DNA from: Candidatus Latescibacterota bacterium | GTDB lineage: Bacteria > Latescibacterota > UBA2968 > UBA8231 | DNA length: 64,000 bases | NCBI GenBank assembly: GCA_022819745.1 | Contig: JAJEGS010000024.1 | Location: forward strand, 62,001 to 126,000 | Direction of reading: 5' to 3' | In this document: piece after piece, positions 52,763-61,063 of the stretch | Layout of the letters: every line of letters starts with the position of its first letter | Numbering within the stretch: position 1 is the first letter of the stretch | The notes under the pieces: generated by a model | The model's input: only the letters and a program-made list of their open reading frames with translations | Databases searched by the model: none | Told to the model about the DNA's origin: nothing | Program-made: the position numbers and the translations under genes

Positions 52763-54187
52763 TTAATTTCTCGCAAGGCTGTCCAGCAGCGTGTCCGGCA
52801 GGGCTTTTGCCAAGCGGTCGGGGAAGACTTTGACTCGGTCTTCATAGCGCTGGCGCAGATCGGCGATCCACGCGTCAAAACGCTCTTTTTCCAGCGCCTT
52901 CCTCAAGGCGACCTCGGCCCTCCGGCGGGCCTGTTCAAAGGATTCTCGCCGGAACATTGCTCCGTTTTCCTCGTAGAACCGCCGGACATCTGCCTCGTCA
53001 ATGGCGATTTGGTCGATGACTTCCCGCTGTCTTATACCCCTGACCAATAACTCCTGTCTGGTTTTCTCGACCCACTTTACCACCTCGGGATCTTCCGGCA
53101 GGCCGAGGCGCTCGGCGGCTGCTACAAAGAGCGCGGGCTTTTGCAAAAAGCGGCGTCCGAGCAAACCGATAAAGACGCTGTCTAGCAAGGCCCGAGGCGC
53201 TCTGATCCTGTGCTGGCGCAACACCGCCATGTAGTTCGCCAGAGAAATGGCCCCGCCCTCATAAGTGAAGAGTGGCACGCGTTTTTCTTCGTCGGTGAGC
53301 TGTAACTTTCCGCTCTCTCCCAAGGCCGAGCCTTTATCCTTCAGCAGAGTCGTCCCTGCAGAGACTCGTTGCCAGTTGAATTCGCGTGCCAAGGTGTCTG
53401 CTTGCTCCTCTTCGAGGGCCCGTTGCTTCTCTTCCTGCAACTGCGTCCTTATGGCCTCTCGGTGAGTTTGTAGATCTGTGGGTCGGTCTGCTAAAAAGCG
53501 GATCAGGTGATAGTTGCGGCCCCGGCGCAGAGGGGGCGATACTTGGCCGGTGCCAAGTGTGTCGAATACCTCCACGGGAATCCCCAAGAGCCGTTCGGCA
53601 GCAGCGCGGGTGACAAATCCCAACTCGCCTTCCCGCAGGGCCGACCAAGTGTCGAGTGAATACTTTCTGGCCAACTCGCCAAAGTCGCTCCCGGCTTCGA
53701 GCTGGGCGCGGATCTGCTGCGCTTGCTCCCGAGTCCGCACCAAAATGGCAGTGGTCCGGCGCTCCCGCGCCATATCCTGCCGATCGAAGAATTGGCGGAT
53801 CTCCTCCTCGGACACTTGTATCTGGGGCAGAATCTCCCGGTCGCGATAGAGGGAGAGGAGGTGTTCTCTCTTTTTTTCGTCGAGTGTTTTGAGCAAATCG
53901 GGGTCCTGATCCAAGCCTTTTTCATGGGCCTTGAGGAGCGCGATTTCCCGATCGACCAAAGTCTGTAGGTACTCTTCCCGAGCCCGCTGTCCTGTTTCAT
54001 CACTGACCAGACTCGGCGCGAGACGGCGCACGAAGTGGCGAAGTTCCTCGGCGGTGATTTCCTCGGTACCAACTATGGCCACGGCCGCTCCCTCGTGGTC
54101 TTGGGCGCAGGCCGTCAGCAGAACCGTCATCAGTGCGAGTCGCGCTCGGGGCGAGACCCAGCGCGCCGGCGCAACAGCCAGTCCCAT
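52763..54187 (-). CDS. PpiC/SurA-like peptidyl-prolyl isomerase lipoprotein
   Basis: 474 residues. The lipoprotein signal ends in LLTAC (Cys27). A SurA-type N-terminal helical domain (about 45-130) precedes a parvulin-like rotamase domain (about 140-235: TTAILVRTREQAQQI, LARKYSLDTWSALREGELGFVTR, HLIRFLADRPTD), then a long helical C-terminal region with several R-x-x-V-E-K repeats. Such proteins fold outer-membrane proteins in the periplasm. The downstream barrel gene is a likely client. GAGGAA precedes the ATG. Confidence 0.85.
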   Translation of the reverse strand: MGLAVAPARWVSPRARLALMTVLLTACAQDHEGAAVAIVGTEEITAEELRHFVRRLAPSLVSDETGQRAREEYLQTLVDREIALLKAHEKGLDQDPDLLKTLDEKKREHLLSLYRDREILPQIQVSEEEIRQFFDRQDMARERRTTAILVRTREQAQQIRAQLEAGSDFGELARKYSLDTWSALREGELGFVTRAAAERLLGIPVEVFDTLGTGQVSPPLRRGRNYHLIRFLADRPTDLQTHREAIRTQLQEEKQRALEEEQADTLAREFNWQRVSAGTTLLKDKGSALGESGKLQLTDEEKRVPLFTYEGGAISLANYMAVLRQHRIRAPRALLDSVFIGLLGRRFLQKPALFVAAAERLGLPEDPEVVKWVEKTRQELLVRGIRQREVIDQIAIDEADVRRFYEENGAMFRRESFEQARRRAEVALRKALEKERFDAWIADLRQRYEDRVKVFPDRLAKALPDTLLDSLARN

Positions 54188-54267
54188 TTTCGCTTCCTCG
54201 ATTCAGAGTGAGCAGACAGGTGGCGCAAGAAAAGTAGGATGGACAAATAGGTGTATCAAGATATTGG

Positions 54268-54296
54268 TTGAATCCTAGGATGGGAGTAAATATATT
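54268..54296 (+). promoter_or_regulatory. candidate promoter of the CBM9-like secreted protein gene
   Basis: TTGAAT (54268-54273) and TATATT (54291-54296) with a 17-base spacer, ending 21 bases before the ATG, in the divergent gap with the chaperone gene. The implied leader would be short. Confidence 0.4.
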
Positions 54297-54317
54297 GAAT
54301 GGAAAGGTCGAAACGAG

Positions 54318-55229
54318 ATGAGACTATTTTCTTTTATCCTAGTGCTGAGCTTGGCGGCCCTGTTAGGGGCAGCGCCAGCCACGGCCGATGCGCCGGATTA
54401 CTTCGCCATCCACATTCCAGCCGGAATTGCCCAACAAATGGAGATTGATGGGGAATTTGTCGATTGGTATTGGTTCCCCAGTTACGCCATCATTACTCGG
54501 GATGCGCTGCTCAGCCGCGATGGCCCGGACGGGCTCGACTTGAATGACTACGACGTCACCATCTGTGTGGGGTGGACAGGTGTCGATGAAGGCAATCAGC
54601 TCTGGGTCGCGCTCTATACGTTCGACGACTTCTACGATCGCGACATGCCGCGCGGTAGCCGCACGGTTGGCGACGACGGCTGGACCTTCGCGCTGGACCC
54701 CGATCACAGTGGTGGTGCAATTGATCCGGACGGGGTGTACAGCAATGGTCAGGAGTGGACGTTGCAGGCGGCCGGCGATGCCGATGTGTTCGCCCTGCAG
54801 GGCTTCAGCGACAGCTACTCCCAGTTCTGGGCCAACCAGCCGCCCCACCTCGTCTTCGCCACTGGGCCGGCCAGTGACAAGCCGTGGAGCCACGGCGATG
54901 AAGATGTGACCATTCACTACGAGTGGCGCATGACCTTGTTCTCTTTCTTTGATGCGGCCGTATCGACCGGCGAAGGCGGAGCCGAGACCAGCACGGTCAT
55001 GGAGCTGACTGAGAACGCGAAGATTCGCCTCATGTTCCAGGGCAACGACTGGGACGGCGGCGACAGTCGGGACGGGATCTGGGCTACTTCGAACGAGAGC
55101 GAAGCGACTGGCAACGGGGATTCCATGAACAGCTTCACCCTCATCGTTGACCCCGATGTTGAGGCCGCTGCCCCCACCGCGGTCGAGTCGACTGCCTGGG
55201 CCCGCATAAAGTCCAGTTTCGCAGACTAA
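54318..55229 (+). CDS. Secreted CBM9-like protein with C-terminal TAVE...WxxxKSxF tag
   Basis: 303 residues: signal peptide (about 1-23, ending AAPATADA), then a beta-sandwich-like body rich in Asp and Trp (IDGEFVDWYWFPSYAII, NDYDVTICVGWTGVDEGNQLWVALYTFDD, WTFALDPDHSGG) that recalls CBM9/DOMON sugar-binding domains. The end is PTAVESTAWARIKSSFAD, very like the ends of two of the three unrelated Cache proteins next door and of the third once its frameshift is repaired. It is probably exported and may be cell-surface; ligand unknown. Convergent with the Cache genes, separated by a strong hairpin. Confidence 0.65.
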   Translation: MRLFSFILVLSLAALLGAAPATADAPDYFAIHIPAGIAQQMEIDGEFVDWYWFPSYAIITRDALLSRDGPDGLDLNDYDVTICVGWTGVDEGNQLWVALYTFDDFYDRDMPRGSRTVGDDGWTFALDPDHSGGAIDPDGVYSNGQEWTLQAAGDADVFALQGFSDSYSQFWANQPPHLVFATGPASDKPWSHGDEDVTIHYEWRMTLFSFFDAAVSTGEGGAETSTVMELTENAKIRLMFQGNDWDGGDSRDGIWATSNESEATGNGDSMNSFTLIVDPDVEAAAPTAVESTAWARIKSSFAD

Positions 55230-55262
55230 CCGCTCATCTGTATTTATCCTTGGAAATAAATG

Positions 55263-55289
55263 GGGGGCATCCGCAGGTCGGATGCCCCC
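55263..55289. terminator. Bidirectional transcription terminator between convergent genes
   Basis: GGGGGCATCC (55263-55272) and GGATGCCCCC (55280-55289) form a perfect ten-base stem with a seven-base loop between the convergent CBM9-like and Cache genes. T-rich sequence is present on the left side (useful for leftward transcription), less so on the right. Confidence 0.7.
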
Positions 55290-55322
55290 ATTCAGTTGCT
55301 TATCGTTCGTTCAAGTGCGTTT

Positions 55323-55886
55323 CTAAAAGTGACTTTTGAGCTGTCCCCAGGATTGGTCTTCAACTGCCGTAGAAGCGGATTCCGGAAAAAAGCCAGAGCC
55401 CAAGACAAAATCTTGGCCGAGAGCGGAATAGGGGATGGCGTAGCTCACTTTAGGCGAGCCGGTGTCTCCTTCTATCGCTGGATTGGGCCAAAGATACTCA
55501 ACGTAGCCGCCTCCCTCAGCCGCCACGGCGATGAGTTCTTGAACCATTTTGACTCCGTTGGCGTCTTCGAGGTCAATCAAGTTTTGGCCCTCGAGGCTTG
55601 GATTCGCTCCGTGCAGGATGAAGAGACCTTCAGTGGTAAAAAGAAAGAGGTAGATGGATCCCTGCTTCCAAGGTCCTTCGGTTCTGAATTCCTGCAAGAT
55701 ATTCAGGTACTCGGGCAGGGTGGAGGCTTTATCGCCGTATGCCTTCGCTGCGAGTACAAAGGTTTTCAGGGTTTCTCGGTCCACTACATCACCGGCTGTT
55801 ACCTCCGGGTCTTGGGCGATGGCGGGATGTGTAGCGGGCAAGAGGCTGGCCAGCGCCAGCATGAGTACTGCTGTTAGACGCTTCAT
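55323..55886 (-). CDS. Secreted single-Cache protein with C-terminal tag (paralogue A)
   Basis: 187 residues: signal peptide (MKRLTAVLMLALASLLPAT..., cleaved near AIAQ), one Cache domain (about 30-160; ETLKTFVLAAKAYGD, YLFLFTTEGLFILHGANPSLEG, VQELIAVAAEGGGYVEYLWPNP, KVSYAIPYSALGQDFVLGSGFF), then the tag TAVEDQSWGQLKSHF at the very end. Cache domains usually sense small molecules outside the membrane in receptors; here there is no membrane or signalling part, so it would be a soluble or surface binder. AAGGAGAT precedes the ATG. Confidence 0.8.
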   Translation of the reverse strand: MKRLTAVLMLALASLLPATHPAIAQDPEVTAGDVVDRETLKTFVLAAKAYGDKASTLPEYLNILQEFRTEGPWKQGSIYLFLFTTEGLFILHGANPSLEGQNLIDLEDANGVKMVQELIAVAAEGGGYVEYLWPNPAIEGDTGSPKVSYAIPYSALGQDFVLGSGFFPESASTAVEDQSWGQLKSHF

Positions 55887-56010
55887 GGCGATCTCCTTTC
55901 TTTTGCTAATTGTGATATAGAACTAAGATACGCCCGACCCTGCAAAAAATCTATCAGCCAAGCCCACCTGCAAAAGGTGCATTCCACATAATGCGTGTCC
56001 TAGCTACTAG

Positions 56011-57075
56011 CTAAAAACCACTTTTGAGCTGTCCCCAAGACGGTTCTTCCACCGCCGTAGCAGCTCCTGTATATATCCCGGCACCGACGACAATCTCCCG
56101 GCCACCTCTCGCGGTAAAGGATTTGGCGTAACTAATTTTGGGCGAACCGGTGTCTTCGTCTCCTATTATTGCCGGATCGTTGTAGTAGTATTCGACGTAG
56201 CCGCCCCCCGCCTTAGCCACCTTGATGAGTTCTTGGACGACCTTGAACCCGTTGATGTCCTCAAAGTCGAGCGCGTTACGGGCTTCGCGCGTCCGATCCG
56301 CGGCGTGAAAAATTATGTATCCGTTCGTGGTAAAGATAAATAGGTAGATGGAACCATGCCGCCAATCTCCTTCTTCTGCTCTGAAGACATTCAGGATGTC
56401 CCTATAGCGCTCGACGCCATGCTCCTGCAATGCAGCGACATAGGCCTGAAGCGCCCCTGTTACAAAAGCTCGGAGACTTTCGAGGTCCGTAACGTCGGCA
56501 GCCGTTATCTCCGGAGTCGGAATGAGCGAGAGGTCGTACACGGGCGGTGGGATATGGGACAAATCCTGATGGTAACCACCAATGAGGAGGACTGTGTTGC
56601 CGTATGCTGGGCCGGTAAATCGGGTGGCATAGGCGATCTTGGGGGTGTCTTCGTCGCCTTCCTGCGCTGGATCGTCCCAGTAATACTCAATGTGGCCGTC
56701 TGCGTCTGCGGCCGCGATGAGGTCCTGCACGACTGTATTCCCACGGGAGTCTTCGAGCGCATAGATGTTCTTGTCGCCCGCATCAGCATCGTCCGAGTGA
56801 AACAAAACGATCCCTTCTTCGTTCATGAGAATGAGGTATGTGTTCCCGTGCTTCCAGTCGCCGTCTTCCGCGAGACTGGAGATAAATGGCGTCAGCAGTT
56901 GCTTCGACTCGTTTATCTCCTCAATGCGCGCTTTCGCGCCTTCCACGAAGGCTTTTAGCGTTTCCGCATCTACCACCTCGCTGGCGGTTACCGCCGGAGA
57001 TTGGGCCGTGGCGGGATGCGTGACGGGTAAGAGGATGGCTAACGCCAGAATGAGTAATACTGTCATGCGCTTCAT
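56011..57075 (-). CDS. Secreted double-Cache protein with C-terminal tag (paralogue B)
   Basis: 354 residues from the ATG at 57075 (signal peptide MKRMTVLLILALAILLPVTHPATAQ, AAAGGA upstream). The frame runs further back to 57183, but that part only reads through the end of the neighbouring gene. Two Cache domains in tandem: about 35-180 (YLILMNEEGIVLFHSDD, AAADADGHIEYYWDDPAQEG) and about 195-340 (FIFTTNGYIIFHAADR, AKAGGGYVEYYYNDPAIIG). Ends TAVEEPSWGQLKSGF, as in paralogue A. Ligand unknown. Confidence 0.8.
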   Translation of the reverse strand: MKRMTVLLILALAILLPVTHPATAQSPAVTASEVVDAETLKAFVEGAKARIEEINESKQLLTPFISSLAEDGDWKHGNTYLILMNEEGIVLFHSDDADAGDKNIYALEDSRGNTVVQDLIAAADADGHIEYYWDDPAQEGDEDTPKIAYATRFTGPAYGNTVLLIGGYHQDLSHIPPPVYDLSLIPTPEITAADVTDLESLRAFVTGALQAYVAALQEHGVERYRDILNVFRAEEGDWRHGSIYLFIFTTNGYIIFHAADRTREARNALDFEDINGFKVVQELIKVAKAGGGYVEYYYNDPAIIGDEDTGSPKISYAKSFTARGGREIVVGAGIYTGAATAVEEPSWGQLKSGF

Positions 57076-57143
57076 GACGGTTTTCCTTTCTTTTTCGCTA
57101 GAGATTTGAGAAGTGACTTTTGATCTGTCCCCAAGAGCGGCCT

Positions 57144-58157
57144 TCAATCGGCCGTAGCGGGCTCTAGGTAAATGCCGGCACAAACGATAAAAAGTTGGTC
57201 CCTGTCTGGCAGGTGGAAGCCTTCGGCGTAGCTCAGTTTGGGCGAGCCGAAGGCTTCGTCTCCTGCCACCGTCGGATCATTGTAGTGATACTCGACATAG
57301 CCGCCTTCTGCGGTGGCTGCATCTATGATCCGTCTTACGACTTTGACGCCATAGCTATCTTCGAAGTCCAGCGCGATTCTACCCTCTCGGGATGGATCGG
57401 CTCCGTGAAAGAGCACGTAACCGTCGCTGCTCATGATAAAGATGTAGATGGAACCGGACTTCCAATCGCTCCCCTCCGTCCTGAAGGCGTTCTTTACGTG
57501 TGAGAGCTGACCGTAGTCGTCAAGCATAGTCTCTCGATAGATTTGGGTCGCCGCCTTTACAAAGGTCTTCAGGGTTTCCCGGTCCACCACCTCACTGGCC
57601 GTTACTGCGGGGCGCGCCATCTCCGGGATTGCAGTGACCACACTGGACATATCCTGATAATAGCCTCCGACCAAGACGAGGTTCTGGCCAGATAAACCAG
57701 AGGTGTATTCGACCGCGTAGCTCACCTTGGGATTGGCGTCCCCTTCTACCGCTGGATCGTCCCAATAGTATTCGACAAAGTCGCCGCCCTGGCCGGCCGC
57801 GGCGATGAGTTCTTGCACGACTTTCTTGCCCTTGCCGTCTTCGACATCAATCAGGTATTCGTTGTCTATTGCGGCATCGCCCCCATGCAGGAGAACGGCA
57901 CCGTTTTTGATCAGTATCACGAGGAACGTGGAGCCGGATTTCCAATGCCCCTCGGCTCTGAAGATGTCCCGCAGTTTTGCGGTTTCGGTGAGAGTTCTGA
58001 TGCCCTCTAGGTATTCTTTTCCTCCTTCTACAAACGCTTTTAAGGTTTCCCGGTCCACCACTTCACTGGCCGTTACCTTAGGGCGCTCTGGGTCTTGGGC
58101 CGCGGCAGGCAAGAGGCTGACTAGCCCCAGCATTAGTACTGCGATCAGACGCTTCAT
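57144..58157 (-). CDS. Secreted double-Cache protein, C-terminal tag lost by frameshift (paralogue C)
   Basis: 337 residues with signal peptide (MKRLIAVLMLGLVSLLPAAAQ) and two Cache domains like paralogue B (VVQELIAAAGQGGDFVEYYWDDP; AATAEGGYVEYHYNDPTVAG). The frame stops right after EPATAD. Removing one base (the T at 57148, A on the coding strand) turns the following sequence into TAVEGRSWGQIKSHFSNL with a stop at 57108, i.e. the same tag as the other paralogues. So this copy carries either a real one-base insertion or a sequencing error. GAGAGGAAA precedes the ATG. Confidence 0.8.
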   Translation of the reverse strand: MKRLIAVLMLGLVSLLPAAAQDPERPKVTASEVVDRETLKAFVEGGKEYLEGIRTLTETAKLRDIFRAEGHWKSGSTFLVILIKNGAVLLHGGDAAIDNEYLIDVEDGKGKKVVQELIAAAGQGGDFVEYYWDDPAVEGDANPKVSYAVEYTSGLSGQNLVLVGGYYQDMSSVVTAIPEMARPAVTASEVVDRETLKTFVKAATQIYRETMLDDYGQLSHVKNAFRTEGSDWKSGSIYIFIMSSDGYVLFHGADPSREGRIALDFEDSYGVKVVRRIIDAATAEGGYVEYHYNDPTVAGDEAFGSPKLSYAEGFHLPDRDQLFIVCAGIYLEPATAD

Positions 58158-58273
58158 AATGGTTTCCTCTCTATTGGAAATATAATTGATATTTAAAATA
58201 AGGTACGCCCGATTCTATCCACCTTACAAACATGTTTGCTACGAACCAAATCCACCGCTAGTGCCAGCGTGCG

Positions 58274-59716
58274 TCACGGCTGATTCTGACTAGCCACGTA
58301 TTGAGATAGCAGGGTGAGGTTTCGGTTGAAGGTGCGGCAGGATATGACCTCGGCGACGATGGGCGCGTGGCGGTCTTTGGGGTTTCGCAGACGACCTTCT
58401 TCTAGCCAGGGCCCCGCTGGGTCGAGGGCGTCGATAATAGCTTGGATCCGTTCCTCAGCGACCGGGCGCACTTGAGCGCGTTCGGCGAGGATGGTTTCGC
58501 GGCCTTCTTTGAGAATGCGCTGGTACAGGCTTTCAATGCGACCGGTGCGGTTGCCCACTTTAAAGGCGTAGTGCGTCGGCAGGTCCGCATCGCTGTAGGT
58601 GAGCGCGTATTCTTTGGTAAAGTAGAGCGGTCGGTTGGTCTGCAATTCGTAGAACCGGGCCATGCGCCCATCGGGCAATTGCGCTGCTTTAGCCCAAGCT
58701 AGGGCGCGGGGAATAGGTTCGAGAAAGCGCGGCTCGCCGTATGCGAGATAGAGTTCCAACAGAATTTGCATTACGCCAAAACTCTCGCCGCCGGTGATGG
58801 CGGGCGGTTCAAATCTGCGTGCCCAAGCTGGCTCCATCGCCAAGTTGTACTGCTGTGCCCAAGCCGGCTGCGGATCGGGCATCTGGGCTAGGATAATGAA
58901 ATCGCCGCCTCGTTCGGCTGCCCGTCGCCAGCGCTCGTCGCCGTAAATTTTGTGCGCTTCGATCATGGTTGCAATGACGTCGGCGATGGCGTTGTCGTTA
59001 AAGGTGTAGTACGCGAGGTAGCGCTGTTTGGGATACTGGCGGGACCAACTTGCTGGATAGCGCGCCTGCTGGACGGGGAATTGGCTGGGATCGGCCCATT
59101 CGCTGTAGCGCTGGGGCCAAGCGCCATTGGGGTATTGGGCTTTGAGCAGGGACTCCAGTCCGTAGAGGACGGCGCGGTGTATGTCCGCATTGGCAAAATC
59201 GAGGCGCTGATCGACCTGCATGAGCAAGCGCAGGGCGCTTTGCGTATTGTCGTCGTCCAAGGTGGTGCGGTTGCGGCGCTCTCCGGTTGTGCGGTCGCCC
59301 TGTTCGACATCGCGCCGGTAGTGCCAGTTTTTGCTCTGCTCTGGAGCAAAGTCGATCCGGTAATCCCAACCGCCCGAAGCCAGTTGTCCCCAGGCTAGGG
59401 CTTGCGCGGCCTCGACTGCGCCGTTGAGAAAGAGGGTATCGCCGGTGGCGTCGTAGGCTTGGAGGAACGCCATGCCGACCGACGGGGTGCCTGGGGGCTG
59501 GACCCAGATAGTGGTCGACGACGCGATACCTTCGCCTTGGCGGCGGGTAAAATCGCTTTGGTAAAGCCAGAGATAGCCGCCGTTGGTGGCCACTTGGCCG
59601 CGAAAATAGCGCGTCGCTTTGACCATAGTCTCCACGGCGGCTCGGTGCAAAACCTCGTCGCTGTGGAGCGGCGCACTGCATAGCACTAGGAGAAATAGCG
59701 AGACGATTTTGTACAT
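58274..59716 (-). CDS. Secreted pectate-lyase-like protein (PL10 / Pel-15E type)
   Basis: 480 residues with a signal peptide (about 1-19). Matches the (alpha/alpha)-type pectic acid lyase family: GGYLWLYQSDFTRRQGEG, WVQPPGTPSVGMAFLQAYDATGD, TTLDDDNTQSALRLL (about 155) and LLKAQYPNGAWPQRYS. Such enzymes cleave polygalacturonate by beta-elimination with Ca; the acidic DDD stretch probably binds the metal. In this lineage the substrate could be another uronic-acid polymer. Single leftward gene, with the PhyH-family gene divergent. Confidence 0.75.
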   Translation of the reverse strand: MYKIVSLFLLVLCSAPLHSDEVLHRAAVETMVKATRYFRGQVATNGGYLWLYQSDFTRRQGEGIASSTTIWVQPPGTPSVGMAFLQAYDATGDTLFLNGAVEAAQALAWGQLASGGWDYRIDFAPEQSKNWHYRRDVEQGDRTTGERRNRTTLDDDNTQSALRLLMQVDQRLDFANADIHRAVLYGLESLLKAQYPNGAWPQRYSEWADPSQFPVQQARYPASWSRQYPKQRYLAYYTFNDNAIADVIATMIEAHKIYGDERWRRAAERGGDFIILAQMPDPQPAWAQQYNLAMEPAWARRFEPPAITGGESFGVMQILLELYLAYGEPRFLEPIPRALAWAKAAQLPDGRMARFYELQTNRPLYFTKEYALTYSDADLPTHYAFKVGNRTGRIESLYQRILKEGRETILAERAQVRPVAEERIQAIIDALDPAGPWLEEGRLRNPKDRHAPIVAEVISCRTFNRNLTLLSQYVASQNQP

Positions 59717-59788
59717 CCGGTTGCCTTTGCGATTTGTCAGTCAGATATATCTAAAGTATCGAAAAAAAACTTCCAGTAGTTAAAATTA

Positions 59789-59818
59789 TTGACAAGCTAA
59801 TGAAGCCAAACGTAGCTT
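59789..59818 (+). promoter_or_regulatory. candidate promoter of the canonical PhyH gene
   Basis: A perfect TTGACA (59789-59794) is followed after 18 bases by TAGCTT (59813-59818), about 50 bases before the start codon in an AT-rich divergent gap. The -10 match is weak. Confidence 0.35.
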
Positions 59819-59868
59819 AACCCCGACAACAGGGCCAACCTTCCCATCCGCCGAAAGAGGGGTGCAAA

Positions 59869-61047
59869 ATGACTACCGATCAATCTCCGGCGAAGGAGAC
59901 CTACCGCGCCACAGCTTTTGCCGACTCCAAGCCCGAACTCGCCGCTCCCGGAGCCACGCCCGAGCGATTGGAACACTTGCGGGAGCATGGTTTCGTCATC
60001 ATCACCGACTTTGTCGATAATCCGTGGATCCCCGTGCTCCGCGAGGCCGGTCGCCGCGTCACCGAAGCGTGTGCGCCCGAGCACGGCTACAGCAAGATCG
60101 ACTGCTCAAAGGGCTACGTGCATCGCGCGGGCGGCAATGAGCCGTGGGCGATTCGGGGCCTCATCCATCCCGCCTTTGAGGAGCCTTGCTTTGCCGAGTT
60201 CCACGGCTCGGATGATTTCCTCAATTTCGTCGCCTCGTGGTGCGATGGGCTCGGGCCTGAGGATATGACGTTGAGCGGGATGCTGCTGTGGTGCAATCCC
60301 CGGCACCACGAGAATGGGCCTAGTTGGCACCGCGACACGACGTGGTGGGGCGAGGGTAAACCCTATTTTTCGCAGCGGGACAACCGAGGGGAAAGCCCCG
60401 AGGATTATTCCGAGGAAGTCGAAAAAGTCCGCTGGGCAGAAATCCGCGCCAATAACGCCAAGTCGCTCACTGAGCGGAATGGCGTGAGCATGTTCTTGGC
60501 GCTGGTTGACGACGAGTGCCACGAACTCATCCCCGGCAGCCACGAACGCTGGCGCACGCCGTTTGAGCACGATGTGCTATTGCCGCAATCCATGAAGGAC
60601 CAAGGGGTGCCGTACACGCCTAGTTGGAACAGGAAAGATCCGTTGCCGGGCCAAGTGTCGATTCGGCTCAAGCCTGGGGAAGCCCTCATTCGCAATGGGG
60701 TGACGATTCACACCGGGCACACCGTCCCCGAGCGCGAGCGCAACACCTTGTCCATTGGCTGGTCGAAGTGGTCGGGGCCGTTTACTGGCGAGCCAGCGGT
60801 GGCGGATGCGCGCAGTGCGTGGCAGCTCGATCCTGCGGTGCGCGAGGCGTTGCCGCACGAGTGGATGCAGACCGCGTGGGACCGTTGGGCCGAGACCCAG
60901 AAGTTAGGGGATACGCTCGAAGATCGGTACGCGGGATTTGATATTCAGCGCATTAAGGCGGGAGAAGTCGCGGGCTGGCGCAGTGAACTGGAGCGTCAAG
61001 CGGCGGCGGCTGGCGAGGCGTGGGAGCGGTTTCAGACGGTGGCGTGA
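59869..61047 (+). CDS. Phytanoyl-CoA dioxygenase (PhyH) family protein with intact iron site
   Basis: 392 residues, longer than the other three family members in the window. The facial triad is complete at its first half: PSWHRDTTWW (His154, Asp156); a distal histidine is in TIHTGHTVPERERN, followed by the oxoglutarate arginine. HELIPGSHERWRTPFEH lies in the core. Fe(II)/2-oxoglutarate hydroxylase with unknown substrate. GAGGGG lies eight bases upstream of the ATG. Convergent with the next PhyH gene; the two stops are 16 bases apart. Confidence 0.88.
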   Translation: MTTDQSPAKETYRATAFADSKPELAAPGATPERLEHLREHGFVIITDFVDNPWIPVLREAGRRVTEACAPEHGYSKIDCSKGYVHRAGGNEPWAIRGLIHPAFEEPCFAEFHGSDDFLNFVASWCDGLGPEDMTLSGMLLWCNPRHHENGPSWHRDTTWWGEGKPYFSQRDNRGESPEDYSEEVEKVRWAEIRANNAKSLTERNGVSMFLALVDDECHELIPGSHERWRTPFEHDVLLPQSMKDQGVPYTPSWNRKDPLPGQVSIRLKPGEALIRNGVTIHTGHTVPERERNTLSIGWSKWSGPFTGEPAVADARSAWQLDPAVREALPHEWMQTAWDRWAETQKLGDTLEDRYAGFDIQRIKAGEVAGWRSELERQAAAAGEAWERFQTVA

Positions 61048-61063
61048 AGTGCGATCCGACGGA

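Noticed and set aside
55968..55985. Small hairpin CACCT...AGGTG after double-Cache gene B as a terminator
   Set aside because: Five-base stem and the T-run lies far from it.
57076..57183. 36-residue N-terminal extension of double-Cache protein B
   Set aside because: It runs back into the end of the neighbouring gene; the internal ATG has a ribosome-binding site and starts a signal peptide matching the paralogues.
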